64,000 nt of DNA. Source: Flavobacterium reichenbachii. Its GTDB lineage: Bacteria > Bacteroidota > Bacteroidia > Flavobacteriales > Flavobacteriaceae. A program made the position numbers and the translations under genes. Shown piece by piece: positions 17,469 to 25,105 of this stretch. The notes below the pieces were generated by a model. That model saw only the letters and a program-made list of their open reading frames with translations, had not been told where the DNA came from and did no database searches. Numbering within the stretch: position 1 is the first letter of the stretch; every line of letters begins with the position of its first letter. Location: NCBI RefSeq assembly GCF_002217435.1, contig NZ_MUHF01000001.1, forward strand, positions 103,371-167,370, written 5' to 3'.

Positions 17469-20309
17469 TTAATGTGCCTCTAACCAATCTTTACCCAAGC
17501 CAAGTTCAACTTCCAAAGGAACTGCCATTTTAAATGCATTTTCCATTTCGTGTTTAATCATAGGCTGAATTTTTTCTAATTCATCATTGTGCACATCAAA
17601 CACAAGCTCATCATGAACTTGTAACAACATTCTTGATTTCCAGTTTTCTTCTTTTAATTTTTTATGAATGTTAATCATCGCGATTTTAATCACATCGGCA
17701 GCGCTTCCCTGAATTGGAGCATTTACAGCATTTCGCTCTGCAGCACCTCTTACTACTGCGTTTGCCGAGTTAATGTCTTTTAAATAGCGGCGACGTCCTA
17801 AAATAGTCTGCACATATCCTTTTTCGCGTGCAAATTCTATTTGTTCATTAATGTAAGATCTTAATCTTGGATATGTTTTGTAGTAAGCTTCGATCAAAGC
17901 AGCACTTTCGCTTCTTGAGAGCGAAGTTTGGTTACTCAATCCAAAAGCAGAAACGCCGTATATAATTCCGAAGTTTACGGTTTTGGCGTTGCTTCTTTGT
18001 TCACGGCTTACTTCCTCCAGTGCCACATCAAAAACTTTTGCTGCAGTTGCTCTGTGAATGTCTTCTCCGTTCTGGAAAGCAGCAATCATATTTTCTTCTC
18101 CGCTTAAGGCAGCAATAATTCTCAATTCAATCTGCGAGTAATCGGCAGAAATTAAAGTATGGTTTTCATCGCGAGCGACAAAAGCTTTACGAATCTGACG
18201 TCCTCTTTCTGTACGAATCGGAATATTCTGCAAGTTCGGATTGTTAGAACTCAAACGTCCCGTTGCGGCAACTGTCTGCATATAATCGGTATGAACACGT
18301 AACGTTTTTTTGTCTACTTGTTCCGGCAGAGCCAAAATATAAGTGCTTTGTAATTTTACCATCTGGCGCCAATCCAGAATTTGTTTTACAATTGGATTGT
18401 CATTGGCTAAATAAGTCAAAACTTCTTCTCCGGTTGCGTATTGACCAGTTTTAGTCTTTTTCTGTTTAGCACCGCCAATTTTAAGTTTATCAAATAAAAT
18501 ATCTCCCAATTGTTTTGGAGAAGCAAGATTGAATTTCTCGCCGGCAGTTTCGTATATTTTTTCTTCTAAAGATTTAATTTCAACATCCATTTCTTTAGAC
18601 ATTGCGCTTAAAAATTCAACATCAAGACGAATTCCTTCGGTTTCCATATCGGCTAAAACACTTACCAGCGGAATCTCGATTTCATCAAACAGTTTTTTAG
18701 TTTCTGTTTTGTCTAGTTCTGTTGTAAATACTTCTTTTAATTGTAGCGTAATATCAGCATCTTCGGCAGCATATTCCTTAATTTCTTCAAGAGCAACATC
18801 GCGCATCGAAATCTGGTTTTTCCCTTTTTTACCAATTAAAGTTTCAATAGATTTAGGAGAATATTTCAAATAAGTTTCGGCCAAAATATCCATATTATGA
18901 CGCATATCCGGATTAATTAGATAATGCGCAATCATAGTGTCAAAAAGTTTTCCTTTTACGGTTATATTATAATTAGAAAGAATTTTTAAATCGTATTTTA
19001 GATTCTGGCCAATTTTTTCGATGTTTTCGTTTTCAAAGAAAGGTCTGAATTTTTCAATTAAAACCTGAGCTTCTTCCTGACTTTCCGGAAACGGTACATA
19101 ATATCCTTTTCCTTTTTCATAAGAAAATGAAATTCCGACCAATTCTGCGTGCAATGCATCGAGACCTGTCGTTTCAGTATCAAAACATACGGCAGTTTGT
19201 TTTTGTAAATTCTGCAAAAGCAATTTTATTCCCAAATCGCCTTCAATTGCCTGATAGGAGTGGGTTGTAGTTTCCAGAGTTTCGTAAAACGAAGTTCTTG
19301 CCTGTTCTGTGTTTTCAGTATCGATTGTTCCTCCTCCAAAAAGATCAAATTGATCTTCGTTTTTCGGCTGTGGTTTTTTGTATAGTTTGGCGTCAGAAGC
19401 TGTAGATGCAGTTTCAGTTCCTCCAAACTTAAATAAATTATCAAATTGTTCTGCCATCCTTCTAAATTCCAATTCCTGAAAAATAGCATCTGTTTTTTCA
19501 ATATCAGGACGAGTTAACTCATAATCTGTTTCATTAAAAGTAACATCGCAGTCTATAATAATTGTGGCCAGTTTTTTAGAAAGTAATCCTTTCTCTTTAT
19601 TGGCTTCAATGTTTTCTTTCATCTTTCCTTTTAACAAATGTGTATTTGCTAAAAGATTTTCCATCGACCCAAATTCTTTTAGGAATTTCTTAGCCGTAAC
19701 TTCGCCAACACCTGGTAATCCGGGAATATTATCGACAGCATCACCCATCATTCCGAGAAAATCAATTACCTGCTCTGGTTTTTCGATTTCAAATTTTGCC
19801 AAAACTTCGGGAACTCCCCATATTTCGATTCCGTTACCCATTCGGGCTGGTTTGTACATAAAAATATTTTCAGAAACCAATTGTGCAAAATCCTTATCTG
19901 GAGTAACCATATAGACTTTGTAATTTTGTTTTTCTGCCTGTTTTGCAATAGTTCCAATTAAATCATCGGCTTCGCAGCCATTAGCTTCAATAATCGGAAT
20001 GTGCATTGCATTTAATAAATCCTGAATATATGGAATTGCAAGTCTTATTGCCTCTGGAGTCTCATCACGATTTGCCTTGTACTCAGTGTACATTTCTGTA
20101 CGCACATGACTTCCGCCTTTATCAAAAGCAACTGCCAAATGATCTGGTTTTTCTCTTTTAATAACATCCAAAAGAGAGTTCATAAAACCCATAATTGCAG
20201 ATGTATCCATTCCTTTTGAGTTTATTCTTGGGTTTTTTATGAAAGCGTAATACCCGCGAAAAATTAATGCATATGCATCGAGAAGAAAAAGACGTTTTTG
20301 AGTTGACAT
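17469..20309 (-). CDS. polA: DNA polymerase I
   Basis: Pol I fills gaps and removes RNA primers in replication and repair. The 946-residue protein has all three parts. The N-terminal 5'-3' exonuclease domain includes LFLLDAYALIFRGYYAF and GDAVDNIPGLPGVGEVTA. The proofreading domain has the acidic motifs FDTETTGLD, NLKYDLKIL and YAAEDADI intact. The C-terminal polymerase has SADYSQIELRI, the O-helix region RSNAKTVNFGIIYG and the final QVHDELVFD. The C-terminus ends normally in GKDWLEAH. It faces away from the small secreted protein gene at 20568; a fragment of a second polA tail lies 0.8 kb downstream. Confidence 0.98.
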   Translation of the reverse strand: MSTQKRLFLLDAYALIFRGYYAFIKNPRINSKGMDTSAIMGFMNSLLDVIKREKPDHLAVAFDKGGSHVRTEMYTEYKANRDETPEAIRLAIPYIQDLLNAMHIPIIEANGCEADDLIGTIAKQAEKQNYKVYMVTPDKDFAQLVSENIFMYKPARMGNGIEIWGVPEVLAKFEIEKPEQVIDFLGMMGDAVDNIPGLPGVGEVTAKKFLKEFGSMENLLANTHLLKGKMKENIEANKEKGLLSKKLATIIIDCDVTFNETDYELTRPDIEKTDAIFQELEFRRMAEQFDNLFKFGGTETASTASDAKLYKKPQPKNEDQFDLFGGGTIDTENTEQARTSFYETLETTTHSYQAIEGDLGIKLLLQNLQKQTAVCFDTETTGLDALHAELVGISFSYEKGKGYYVPFPESQEEAQVLIEKFRPFFENENIEKIGQNLKYDLKILSNYNITVKGKLFDTMIAHYLINPDMRHNMDILAETYLKYSPKSIETLIGKKGKNQISMRDVALEEIKEYAAEDADITLQLKEVFTTELDKTETKKLFDEIEIPLVSVLADMETEGIRLDVEFLSAMSKEMDVEIKSLEEKIYETAGEKFNLASPKQLGDILFDKLKIGGAKQKKTKTGQYATGEEVLTYLANDNPIVKQILDWRQMVKLQSTYILALPEQVDKKTLRVHTDYMQTVAATGRLSSNNPNLQNIPIRTERGRQIRKAFVARDENHTLISADYSQIELRIIAALSGEENMIAAFQNGEDIHRATAAKVFDVALEEVSREQRSNAKTVNFGIIYGVSAFGLSNQTSLSRSESAALIEAYYKTYPRLRSYINEQIEFAREKGYVQTILGRRRYLKDINSANAVVRGAAERNAVNAPIQGSAADVIKIAMINIHKKLKEENWKSRMLLQVHDELVFDVHNDELEKIQPMIKHEMENAFKMAVPLEVELGLGKDWLEAH

Positions 20310-20481
20310 ATAAAAAAATTTAGTGTGTAAAAATAATCAATTGGGTTTAAAAACGATTCTGTTTAAGAATTAAAATCATTAAGTTTTTTAAGTTGAATCA
20401 AGAAGTTGCCCGAGTTTAGAGTATTTAAAGAATTTGTAGTGTTTAAAAGCGTCTGTTAATGCGAAGTTAAAGTTTTAACTG

Positions 20482-20526
20482 CTTCAATTTTCTTCATTTT
20501 CTCTTCATTTTACAGATGTAAATTTG
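20482..20526 (+). promoter_or_regulatory. Promoter with 11-bp direct repeats upstream of the first small secreted protein
   Basis: Two exact CTTCATTT sites begin at 20492 and 20503 (11 bp apart), with a weaker CTTCAATTT at 20482. Exactly 8 bp after the second site is TAAATTTG (20519-20526), a perfect TAnnTTTG -7 box, 41 bp before the ATG. The repeats cover the place of the -33 box, as expected for an activator of the OmpR/PhoB class. The same layout is found at 23011-23045. Confidence 0.75.
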
Positions 20527-20567
20527 GGTTATAATTAAAGAGTTATTAATTTAAATCTATAGAAATC

Positions 20568-20771
20568 ATGAGAAATTTTTTGATGGTACTCACAGCAGTT
20601 TTAGGAACAAGTGCAATGGTTCACGCCTTTCCACCGGCAAAAACTAACCCGGCAAAAGAAGTTAAAGCAACTAAAGATCCAAAAGTAAAAGCTGAAAAAA
20701 AAGCAGAGAAAAAAGCTAAATCAGAGAAAAAAGGAACTGCACAAAATGAAACCGCAAAGGTTAAAAAATAA
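20568..20771 (+). CDS. Small secreted lysine-rich protein (first copy)
   Basis: This 67-residue protein has a signal peptide (MRNFLMVLTAVLGTSAMVHA, residues 1-20). The mature part consists almost only of Lys, Ala, Glu, Pro and Thr and is strongly basic and surely disordered. It is a paralogue of the gene at 23089: both share the AVLGT-AMV signal core and a PAKE-KA segment just after it. In composition it resembles enterobacterial Asr, a secreted acid-shock protein, but alignment of such low-complexity sequence proves nothing. It stands at the left end of the two-component locus, with its own operator-like promoter and terminator. Confidence 0.75.
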   Translation: MRNFLMVLTAVLGTSAMVHAFPPAKTNPAKEVKATKDPKVKAEKKAEKKAKSEKKGTAQNETAKVKK

Positions 20772-20846
20772 ATATTTTTTTGTTTTGCTTTCGAAGAATT
20801 GTAAGGATGCAAAACAGAAAGATAATTATGGATAATGCAGAGGAAG

Positions 20847-20878
20847 AAAAGCTGGTAAAGAAATTTATCAGCTTTTTT
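20847..20878 (+). terminator. Terminator of the first small secreted protein
   Basis: AAAAGCTG and CAGCTTTTTT pair around an inner TAAA/TTTA stem, followed by T-rich sequence, 76 bp after the stop. The core is nearly identical to the hairpin at 23357-23392, 77 bp after the paralogue. Confidence 0.75.
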
Positions 20879-20921
20879 AATTCGTTAATATTTTAATAAG
20901 GTCCAGTTATGCTTTTTATAA

Positions 20922-20934
20922 TTTGTTACTTTGT
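20922..20934 (+). promoter_or_regulatory. Possible promoter box of the response regulator gene
   Basis: TTTGTTACTTTGT contains TTACTTTG, one base off TAnnTTTG, 27 bp before the response regulator ATG. The identical 13-mer is found at 23444-23456 upstream of the phosphoesterase gene. Confidence 0.4.
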
Positions 20935-20960
20935 AACTGTACTTTCAATCTTTATAAGTT

Positions 20961-21635
20961 ATGAATATTTTAATTGTTGAGGACAATAAAGAACTTGCTG
21001 TCGAGGTATATGATTTTTTAATTAATGGAGGTTATATCTGCAAAGTAGTTCACAATTGCAGTGATGCTCTCGAAGAAATCAACAGCAATGATTACGATGC
21101 AATGCTTTTGGATCTTGGACTGCCGGATGGCGATGGTTTTGAAATTTTGAAAGCAGTTAGAAAAACTAAGTCTAAAATTGCGGTTATTGTTATAACAGCC
21201 CGCGGCGAATTAGATGATAGAATTAATGGGCTCCATCTTGGGGCAGACGATTATTTAACGAAACCTTTTGCCTTGACAGAGTTGAGTGCGCGCTTATTTG
21301 CAGTAATCAGAAGAATGCACGGCTATACTTTAAATGATTTAATGGTACATGGATTCTGCCTGCAGCTGCAGGACTATAAAATAAGTTATAATGATATTGC
21401 GATAAGTTTGACTAAAAAAGAATTTGATATTTTTCAATATTTGGTTTTAAATAAAAATCGTGTTATTACAAGATTACAGCTTACAGAACATATTTGGGGT
21501 GATATTCTGGAGGTAAATTCAGATTCGAATTTTATTGATGTTCATGTTAGAAATCTCCGAAAAAAATTAGATAAACATACTGACATCAGCTGGTTTGAAA
21601 CCGTTAGAAATGTTGGATATCGAATTAATGTTTAA
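20961..21635 (+). CDS. OmpR/PhoB-family response regulator
   Basis: This 224-residue two-component regulator has a receiver domain with the acidic pocket (IVEDN), the phosphorylated aspartate at residue 51 (LLDLGLPDGDGF), the conserved ITARG threonine and the lysine in DDYLTKPF. A C-terminal winged-helix DNA-binding domain follows, with LTKKEFDIFQYLV, LTEHIWG, FIDVHVRNLRKKLD and VRNVGYRI. It lies 12 bp before its kinase gene. Regulators of this class bind tandem half-sites about 11 bp apart, which is the spacing of the CTTCATTT repeats in front of both flanking small-protein genes; these are its most likely targets. Confidence 0.95.
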   Translation: MNILIVEDNKELAVEVYDFLINGGYICKVVHNCSDALEEINSNDYDAMLLDLGLPDGDGFEILKAVRKTKSKIAVIVITARGELDDRINGLHLGADDYLTKPFALTELSARLFAVIRRMHGYTLNDLMVHGFCLQLQDYKISYNDIAISLTKKEFDIFQYLVLNKNRVITRLQLTEHIWGDILEVNSDSNFIDVHVRNLRKKLDKHTDISWFETVRNVGYRINV

Positions 21636-21647
21636 AAAGAAACTACT

Positions 21648-22979
21648 TTGAAGATAAAACACCAACTGGCTATTTTTAATGCATTAACAAGATTACTGCT
21701 GATCTTGATTTTGTGGCTGATGCTTCCAATTTTGGTAGAAAAAGTGGTTTACAGACATATCAACAATAGTTTAATAGAAAAGCAGAAAAAGTTTATTGAT
21801 CATTTAAATCAAAATGAAATCAATGATTTTATAGAAAATTCTGATTCTACAGATATATACTCACAATTTTCAACTTTGCACAGTGAGTTTTTGGTACTTT
21901 CAAAAACCACAGTAAAACCTGCACAAAAGAAAACAACTTTTGCTAATGATTACCGGGTTATAGAAGGAGAAGAAAATGAATATCGAATTTTACAGCATCA
22001 TTTTGCATACGAAAACCAAAATTATCAGCTTGAAATAGGAAGCAGTCTGGCCGAAATAAAAGATCTTACCTTTATTATTAGGTTTTTTATCATCATTGTT
22101 TTTGTAGTGCTTCTTTTAATTACTTTTTTGGCAGATACTTTTTATGTAGAATATCTCCTCAAGCCTTTTTATAAAATAATAGATACGAAAATCAGACGTG
22201 TTAACGAACCAGAAGCTTTTGATCATACACCAATAAAAGCAGCTTCCCGCGATTTTAGAGAACTGGATTTTGTTTTAAACCAAATGATGGATCGGATAGC
22301 AGAACTTTTTAAAAAAGAAAAACAGTTTATTTCTAATGTTTCGCACGAACTTCTTACGCCAATTGCGCTGCTTAAAAATAAATTTGAAAACTTATTACAA
22401 AATGATTCTCTTGATGACAATGCTGTCGATAAAATAGCTGGTTCGCTCCGGACTCTTGACATGCTGAAAAAAATCATCAATAATCTATTGTTGATCTCCA
22501 GAATAGAAAATCATCAGTATGCAACAGATGAAGAAATTCATTTTTATGAAATGATTAAAGATATGAAGGAAGATCTTCAGGATAGGATTGAAGATAGAGA
22601 CATTACTTTTGTAAACAATATGAAACATGATTTTAGCTTTAGAGGAAATAAAACTTTAATTCATATTTTGATTTATAATTTGATAACAAATGCCATTAAA
22701 TATAATAAGAAGAAAGGTGAAATAATTGTTTCTGATGAATTTGTAAACCAGCAGTATTGTATTTCTATTTCAGATTCAGGTATTGGCATGGATGCTTCGC
22801 AGATCGAAAAAATATTTAATCGATTTACCAGAATCAGCTCAGATCAGGATGGGCAAGGGCTGGGTCTGGCTATAGCTAAGAGCATTGCATCATTTCATCA
22901 TATTAAAATCACGGTTGATTCTATAATAAATCAAGGAACAACCTTTACACTTTTATTTCCAGAAAGATTAAAAACTTAA
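21648..22979 (+). CDS. Membrane sensor histidine kinase
   Basis: This 443-residue partner of the preceding regulator has two transmembrane segments (about 10-30 and 140-162), which enclose a periplasmic sensor domain of roughly 110 residues. A linker leads to the HisKA domain with phospho-accepting His233 (ISNVSHELLTPIALLK). The ATP-binding domain has the N-box NLITNAIKYN, G1 DSGIGMD and G2 GQGLGLAIA. The start appears to be TTG at 21648, 12 bp after the regulator; the next methionine lies inside the first membrane segment. The signal it senses is not evident from the sequence. Confidence 0.94.
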   Translation: MKIKHQLAIFNALTRLLLILILWLMLPILVEKVVYRHINNSLIEKQKKFIDHLNQNEINDFIENSDSTDIYSQFSTLHSEFLVLSKTTVKPAQKKTTFANDYRVIEGEENEYRILQHHFAYENQNYQLEIGSSLAEIKDLTFIIRFFIIIVFVVLLLITFLADTFYVEYLLKPFYKIIDTKIRRVNEPEAFDHTPIKAASRDFRELDFVLNQMMDRIAELFKKEKQFISNVSHELLTPIALLKNKFENLLQNDSLDDNAVDKIAGSLRTLDMLKKIINNLLLISRIENHQYATDEEIHFYEMIKDMKEDLQDRIEDRDITFVNNMKHDFSFRGNKTLIHILIYNLITNAIKYNKKKGEIIVSDEFVNQQYCISISDSGIGMDASQIEKIFNRFTRISSDQDGQGLGLAIAKSIASFHHIKITVDSIINQGTTFTLLFPERLKT

Positions 22980-23010
22980 TTAAAGGTTAATTTTTTTTAA
23001 CACTATAAAT

Positions 23011-23045
23011 CTTCATTTAAACTTCATTTGCTGATTCTATCTTTG
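23011..23045 (+). promoter_or_regulatory. Promoter with 11-bp direct repeats upstream of the second small secreted protein
   Basis: CTTCATTT occurs at 23011 and 23022 (11 bp apart), then exactly 8 bp to TATCTTTG (23038-23045), a TAnnTTTG match, 43 bp before the ATG. Half-site sequence, half-site spacing and distance to the -7 box are the same as at 20492-20526. It begins only 31 bp after the kinase stop. Confidence 0.78.
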
Positions 23046-23088
23046 GCTTATAAATAATCAAATAATAATAATTTATAAAATTCAAATC

Positions 23089-23280
23089 ATGAAAAAATTA
23101 GTAATGTTAGCAGTAGCAGTTTTAGGAACAACTGCAATGGTAAGCGCACAAACAACTCCAGCACAAACAGCTCCGGCAAAAGAAGCTAAAGCTCCAAACA
23201 AAGAAAAAAAACATAAAAAAGAACACAAAAAAGGAGAAGGTGCAAAAACAGAAAATGCAAAGCCTGAAGCAAAAAAATAA
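23089..23280 (+). CDS. Small secreted lysine-rich protein (second copy)
   Basis: This 63-residue protein has a signal peptide ending in VSAQ (about residue 21), followed by a basic low-complexity tail rich in Lys, Ala, Glu, Pro and His with no cysteines. It is paralogous to the gene at 20568 (shared AVLGTTAMV signal core and PAKEAKA start of the mature part). The two copies bracket the two-component genes, and both have the same predicted operator and a related terminator. A periplasmic buffering, chaperone-like or metal-binding role is possible but not shown. Confidence 0.75.
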   Translation: MKKLVMLAVAVLGTTAMVSAQTTPAQTAPAKEAKAPNKEKKHKKEHKKGEGAKTENAKPEAKK

Positions 23281-23356
23281 AAATCTAATTTAGATTTTTG
23301 GTTTTCATAAAATAGTGGTTTTGTTTATGAAAAAAGGTTATTAATAGTTTTACAAG

Positions 23357-23392
23357 AAAAAAGGCTGGTGGAGAAATTTATCAGCCTTTTTG
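23357..23392 (+). terminator. Terminator of the second small secreted protein
   Basis: AAAAAGGCTG and CAGCCTTTTT form the stem of a hairpin whose loop side shares AGAAATTTATCAGC with the terminator of the first copy. It lies 77 bp after the stop codon. Confidence 0.8.
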
Positions 23393-23443
23393 TTGTTTTT
23401 TGAGTTAAATTTTTGATAATAAAAAGCGATACAATTTTCATTC

Positions 23444-23456
23444 TTTGTTACTTTGT
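23444..23456 (+). promoter_or_regulatory. Possible promoter box of the phosphoesterase gene
   Basis: TTTGTTACTTTGT, identical to the 13-mer before the response regulator, ends 15 bp before the ATG. TTACTTTG would serve as the -7 box with a very short leader. Confidence 0.4.
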
Positions 23457-23471
23457 GTAAAACTATATTTA

Positions 23472-24707
23472 ATGATCCTTCGTTTTATAATTCTTTGTGC
23501 TCTTTTTTTATTTATAGAGTTTTATTCGTATCAGGCTTTCCGTACTTTAATAAAAATTAGATGGGTCCTGATTAGTTATCAAATTATCAGCTTACTGCTT
23601 TTAATTTTTATAATCTATTCTTTTACGCAATTTGACAGATCTGTTGGTCAAACCAGGCAAACGATGTTTACCATGGGGCTGATGCTCTTGATTTATGTGC
23701 CCAAAATTGTACTTACAATTATTTTATTTGGAGAAGATATTGTTAGAATTGGCGCTAGCATTTTAAACTATTGTATGTATAATGCGCCACGAAAGGAAAT
23801 GATGCCCGACAGGCGAAAATTTGTCAGTCAGATCGCTTTAGGATTGGCTGCAATCCCGTTTCTGTCTTTGATTTATGGAATTTTTGAAGGAAAGTACAAT
23901 TTTAAAGTTTTTAAGCAAACGATATTTTATCCTGACCTGCCAGATGCTTTTGATGGTTTTAGAATTACTCAGATTTCTGACGTTCACAGCGGCAGTTTTG
24001 ATAATCCTGATAAGATAAGCTATGCCATTGATCTAATTAATCAGCAGGAATCTGACATGATTTTATTTACTGGGGATATTGTAAATACCCATGCAAAAGA
24101 AATGCATCCATGGTTAGAAACTTTTAGCAGAATAAAAAATTATAAGTACGGAAAATTTTCGGTCTTAGGAAATCATGATTACGGTGAATATGTTACTTGG
24201 CCATCTGAAAAAGCAAAAGAAGAGAATTTTCAGGAAATCAAAAAGCTATATGGGCAAATAGGATTTAAACTTATGCTGAACGAGCATACCTATATTCATA
24301 AAGGTGAAGATAAAATTGCTTTAGTAGGAGTAGAAAACTGGGGAGAGAATTTTAAGAAAGCTGGTGATTTAAATAAAGCTTCTCAAGGTGTGGATCAGAA
24401 AGATTTTAAAGTTTTGATGAGTCATGATCCAAGTCACTGGGAATCTGAAATTAAAAATCATCCTAAAAACTTTCATCTTACATTGGCCGGACATACGCAC
24501 GGAATGCAGTTTGGAATTGAAATTCCGGGATATTTTAAATGGAGTCTGGCACAATATATTTACAAACAATGGGCTGGATTGTATGAACATGTCGGGCGTT
24601 ACGTATATGTCAACCGCGGATTTGGTTTTCATGCCTATCCTGGCCGAGTTGGCATCATGCCGGAAATTACAGTCATTGAACTAAAAAAAGGCAAGAATGT
24701 GGCTTAA
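23472..24707 (+). CDS. Membrane-anchored metallophosphoesterase
   Basis: This 411-residue protein has about four N-terminal hydrophobic segments (first 110 residues), then a calcineurin-like phosphoesterase domain of the YaeI/YkuE type. All metal-binding blocks are present: QISDVHSGSFD, FTGDIVN, LGNHDYGEY, LMSHDPS and LAGHTHG. Members of this group act on lipid or cell-envelope phosphoesters such as UDP-diacylglucosamine or phosphodiester lipids; the substrate here is unknown. I place the start at ATG 23472 (MILRFIIL) rather than at an upstream TTG. It follows the two-component locus in the same direction with its own promoter box. Confidence 0.9.
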   Translation: MILRFIILCALFLFIEFYSYQAFRTLIKIRWVLISYQIISLLLLIFIIYSFTQFDRSVGQTRQTMFTMGLMLLIYVPKIVLTIILFGEDIVRIGASILNYCMYNAPRKEMMPDRRKFVSQIALGLAAIPFLSLIYGIFEGKYNFKVFKQTIFYPDLPDAFDGFRITQISDVHSGSFDNPDKISYAIDLINQQESDMILFTGDIVNTHAKEMHPWLETFSRIKNYKYGKFSVLGNHDYGEYVTWPSEKAKEENFQEIKKLYGQIGFKLMLNEHTYIHKGEDKIALVGVENWGENFKKAGDLNKASQGVDQKDFKVLMSHDPSHWESEIKNHPKNFHLTLAGHTHGMQFGIEIPGYFKWSLAQYIYKQWAGLYEHVGRYVYVNRGFGFHAYPGRVGIMPEITVIELKKGKNVA

Positions 24708-24721
24708 TTCGTTAAAAATGC

Positions 24722-24729
24722 TACATTTG
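24722..24729 (+). promoter_or_regulatory. -7 promoter box of the thioredoxin-like gene
   Basis: TACATTTG matches TAnnTTTG, 50 bp before the ATG; a weak TGTG lies about 20 bp upstream of it. Confidence 0.45.
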
Positions 24730-24779
24730 TAGAATGTATATCTCTTTTTAGTAGATTTAAAAATTAAATTTTTGCTTTT

Positions 24780-25082
24780 ATGTCAAAATTTGGAGAACTA
24801 ATAAATGCTCAAGTCCCTGTGCTAATTGATTTTTACACAGATTGGAATGAATCGTCAGTTTCTATGCATCCCGTGATTAAGGATGTTGCGGCTGCACTTG
24901 GTGATAAAGCCAAAGTAATCAAAATTGATGTAGATAAAAACCAGGAGCTGGCAGAAGCACTGCGCATTAAAGGACTTCCTACTTTAATGATTTATAAAGA
25001 AGGTCAGATGATTTGGAGACAGTCAGGAGAACTTGATGCTAATACAATTATAGGAATTGTTCAAGAACAATTCAAGGTGTAA
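24780..25082 (+). CDS. Thioredoxin-fold protein lacking the active-site cysteines
   Basis: This 100-residue protein has the thioredoxin order of elements: PVLIDFYTDW (about 13-22), KVIKIDVDKNQELAEALRIKGLPTL with the conserved cis-proline (GLPT), and IYKEGQMIWRQSGELD. Where thioredoxins have WCGPC it has WNESS (residues 22-26), and there is no cysteine in the whole protein. It therefore cannot be a disulfide reductase. A chaperone-like or docking role, as known for some redox-inactive thioredoxin-fold proteins, is the reasonable guess. The substitution is clear in the DNA and is not a frameshift. Confidence 0.88.
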   Translation: MSKFGELINAQVPVLIDFYTDWNESSVSMHPVIKDVAAALGDKAKVIKIDVDKNQELAEALRIKGLPTLMIYKEGQMIWRQSGELDANTIIGIVQEQFKV

Positions 25083-25105
25083 AACTACTTCTAAGTTGAT
25101 GTTAT

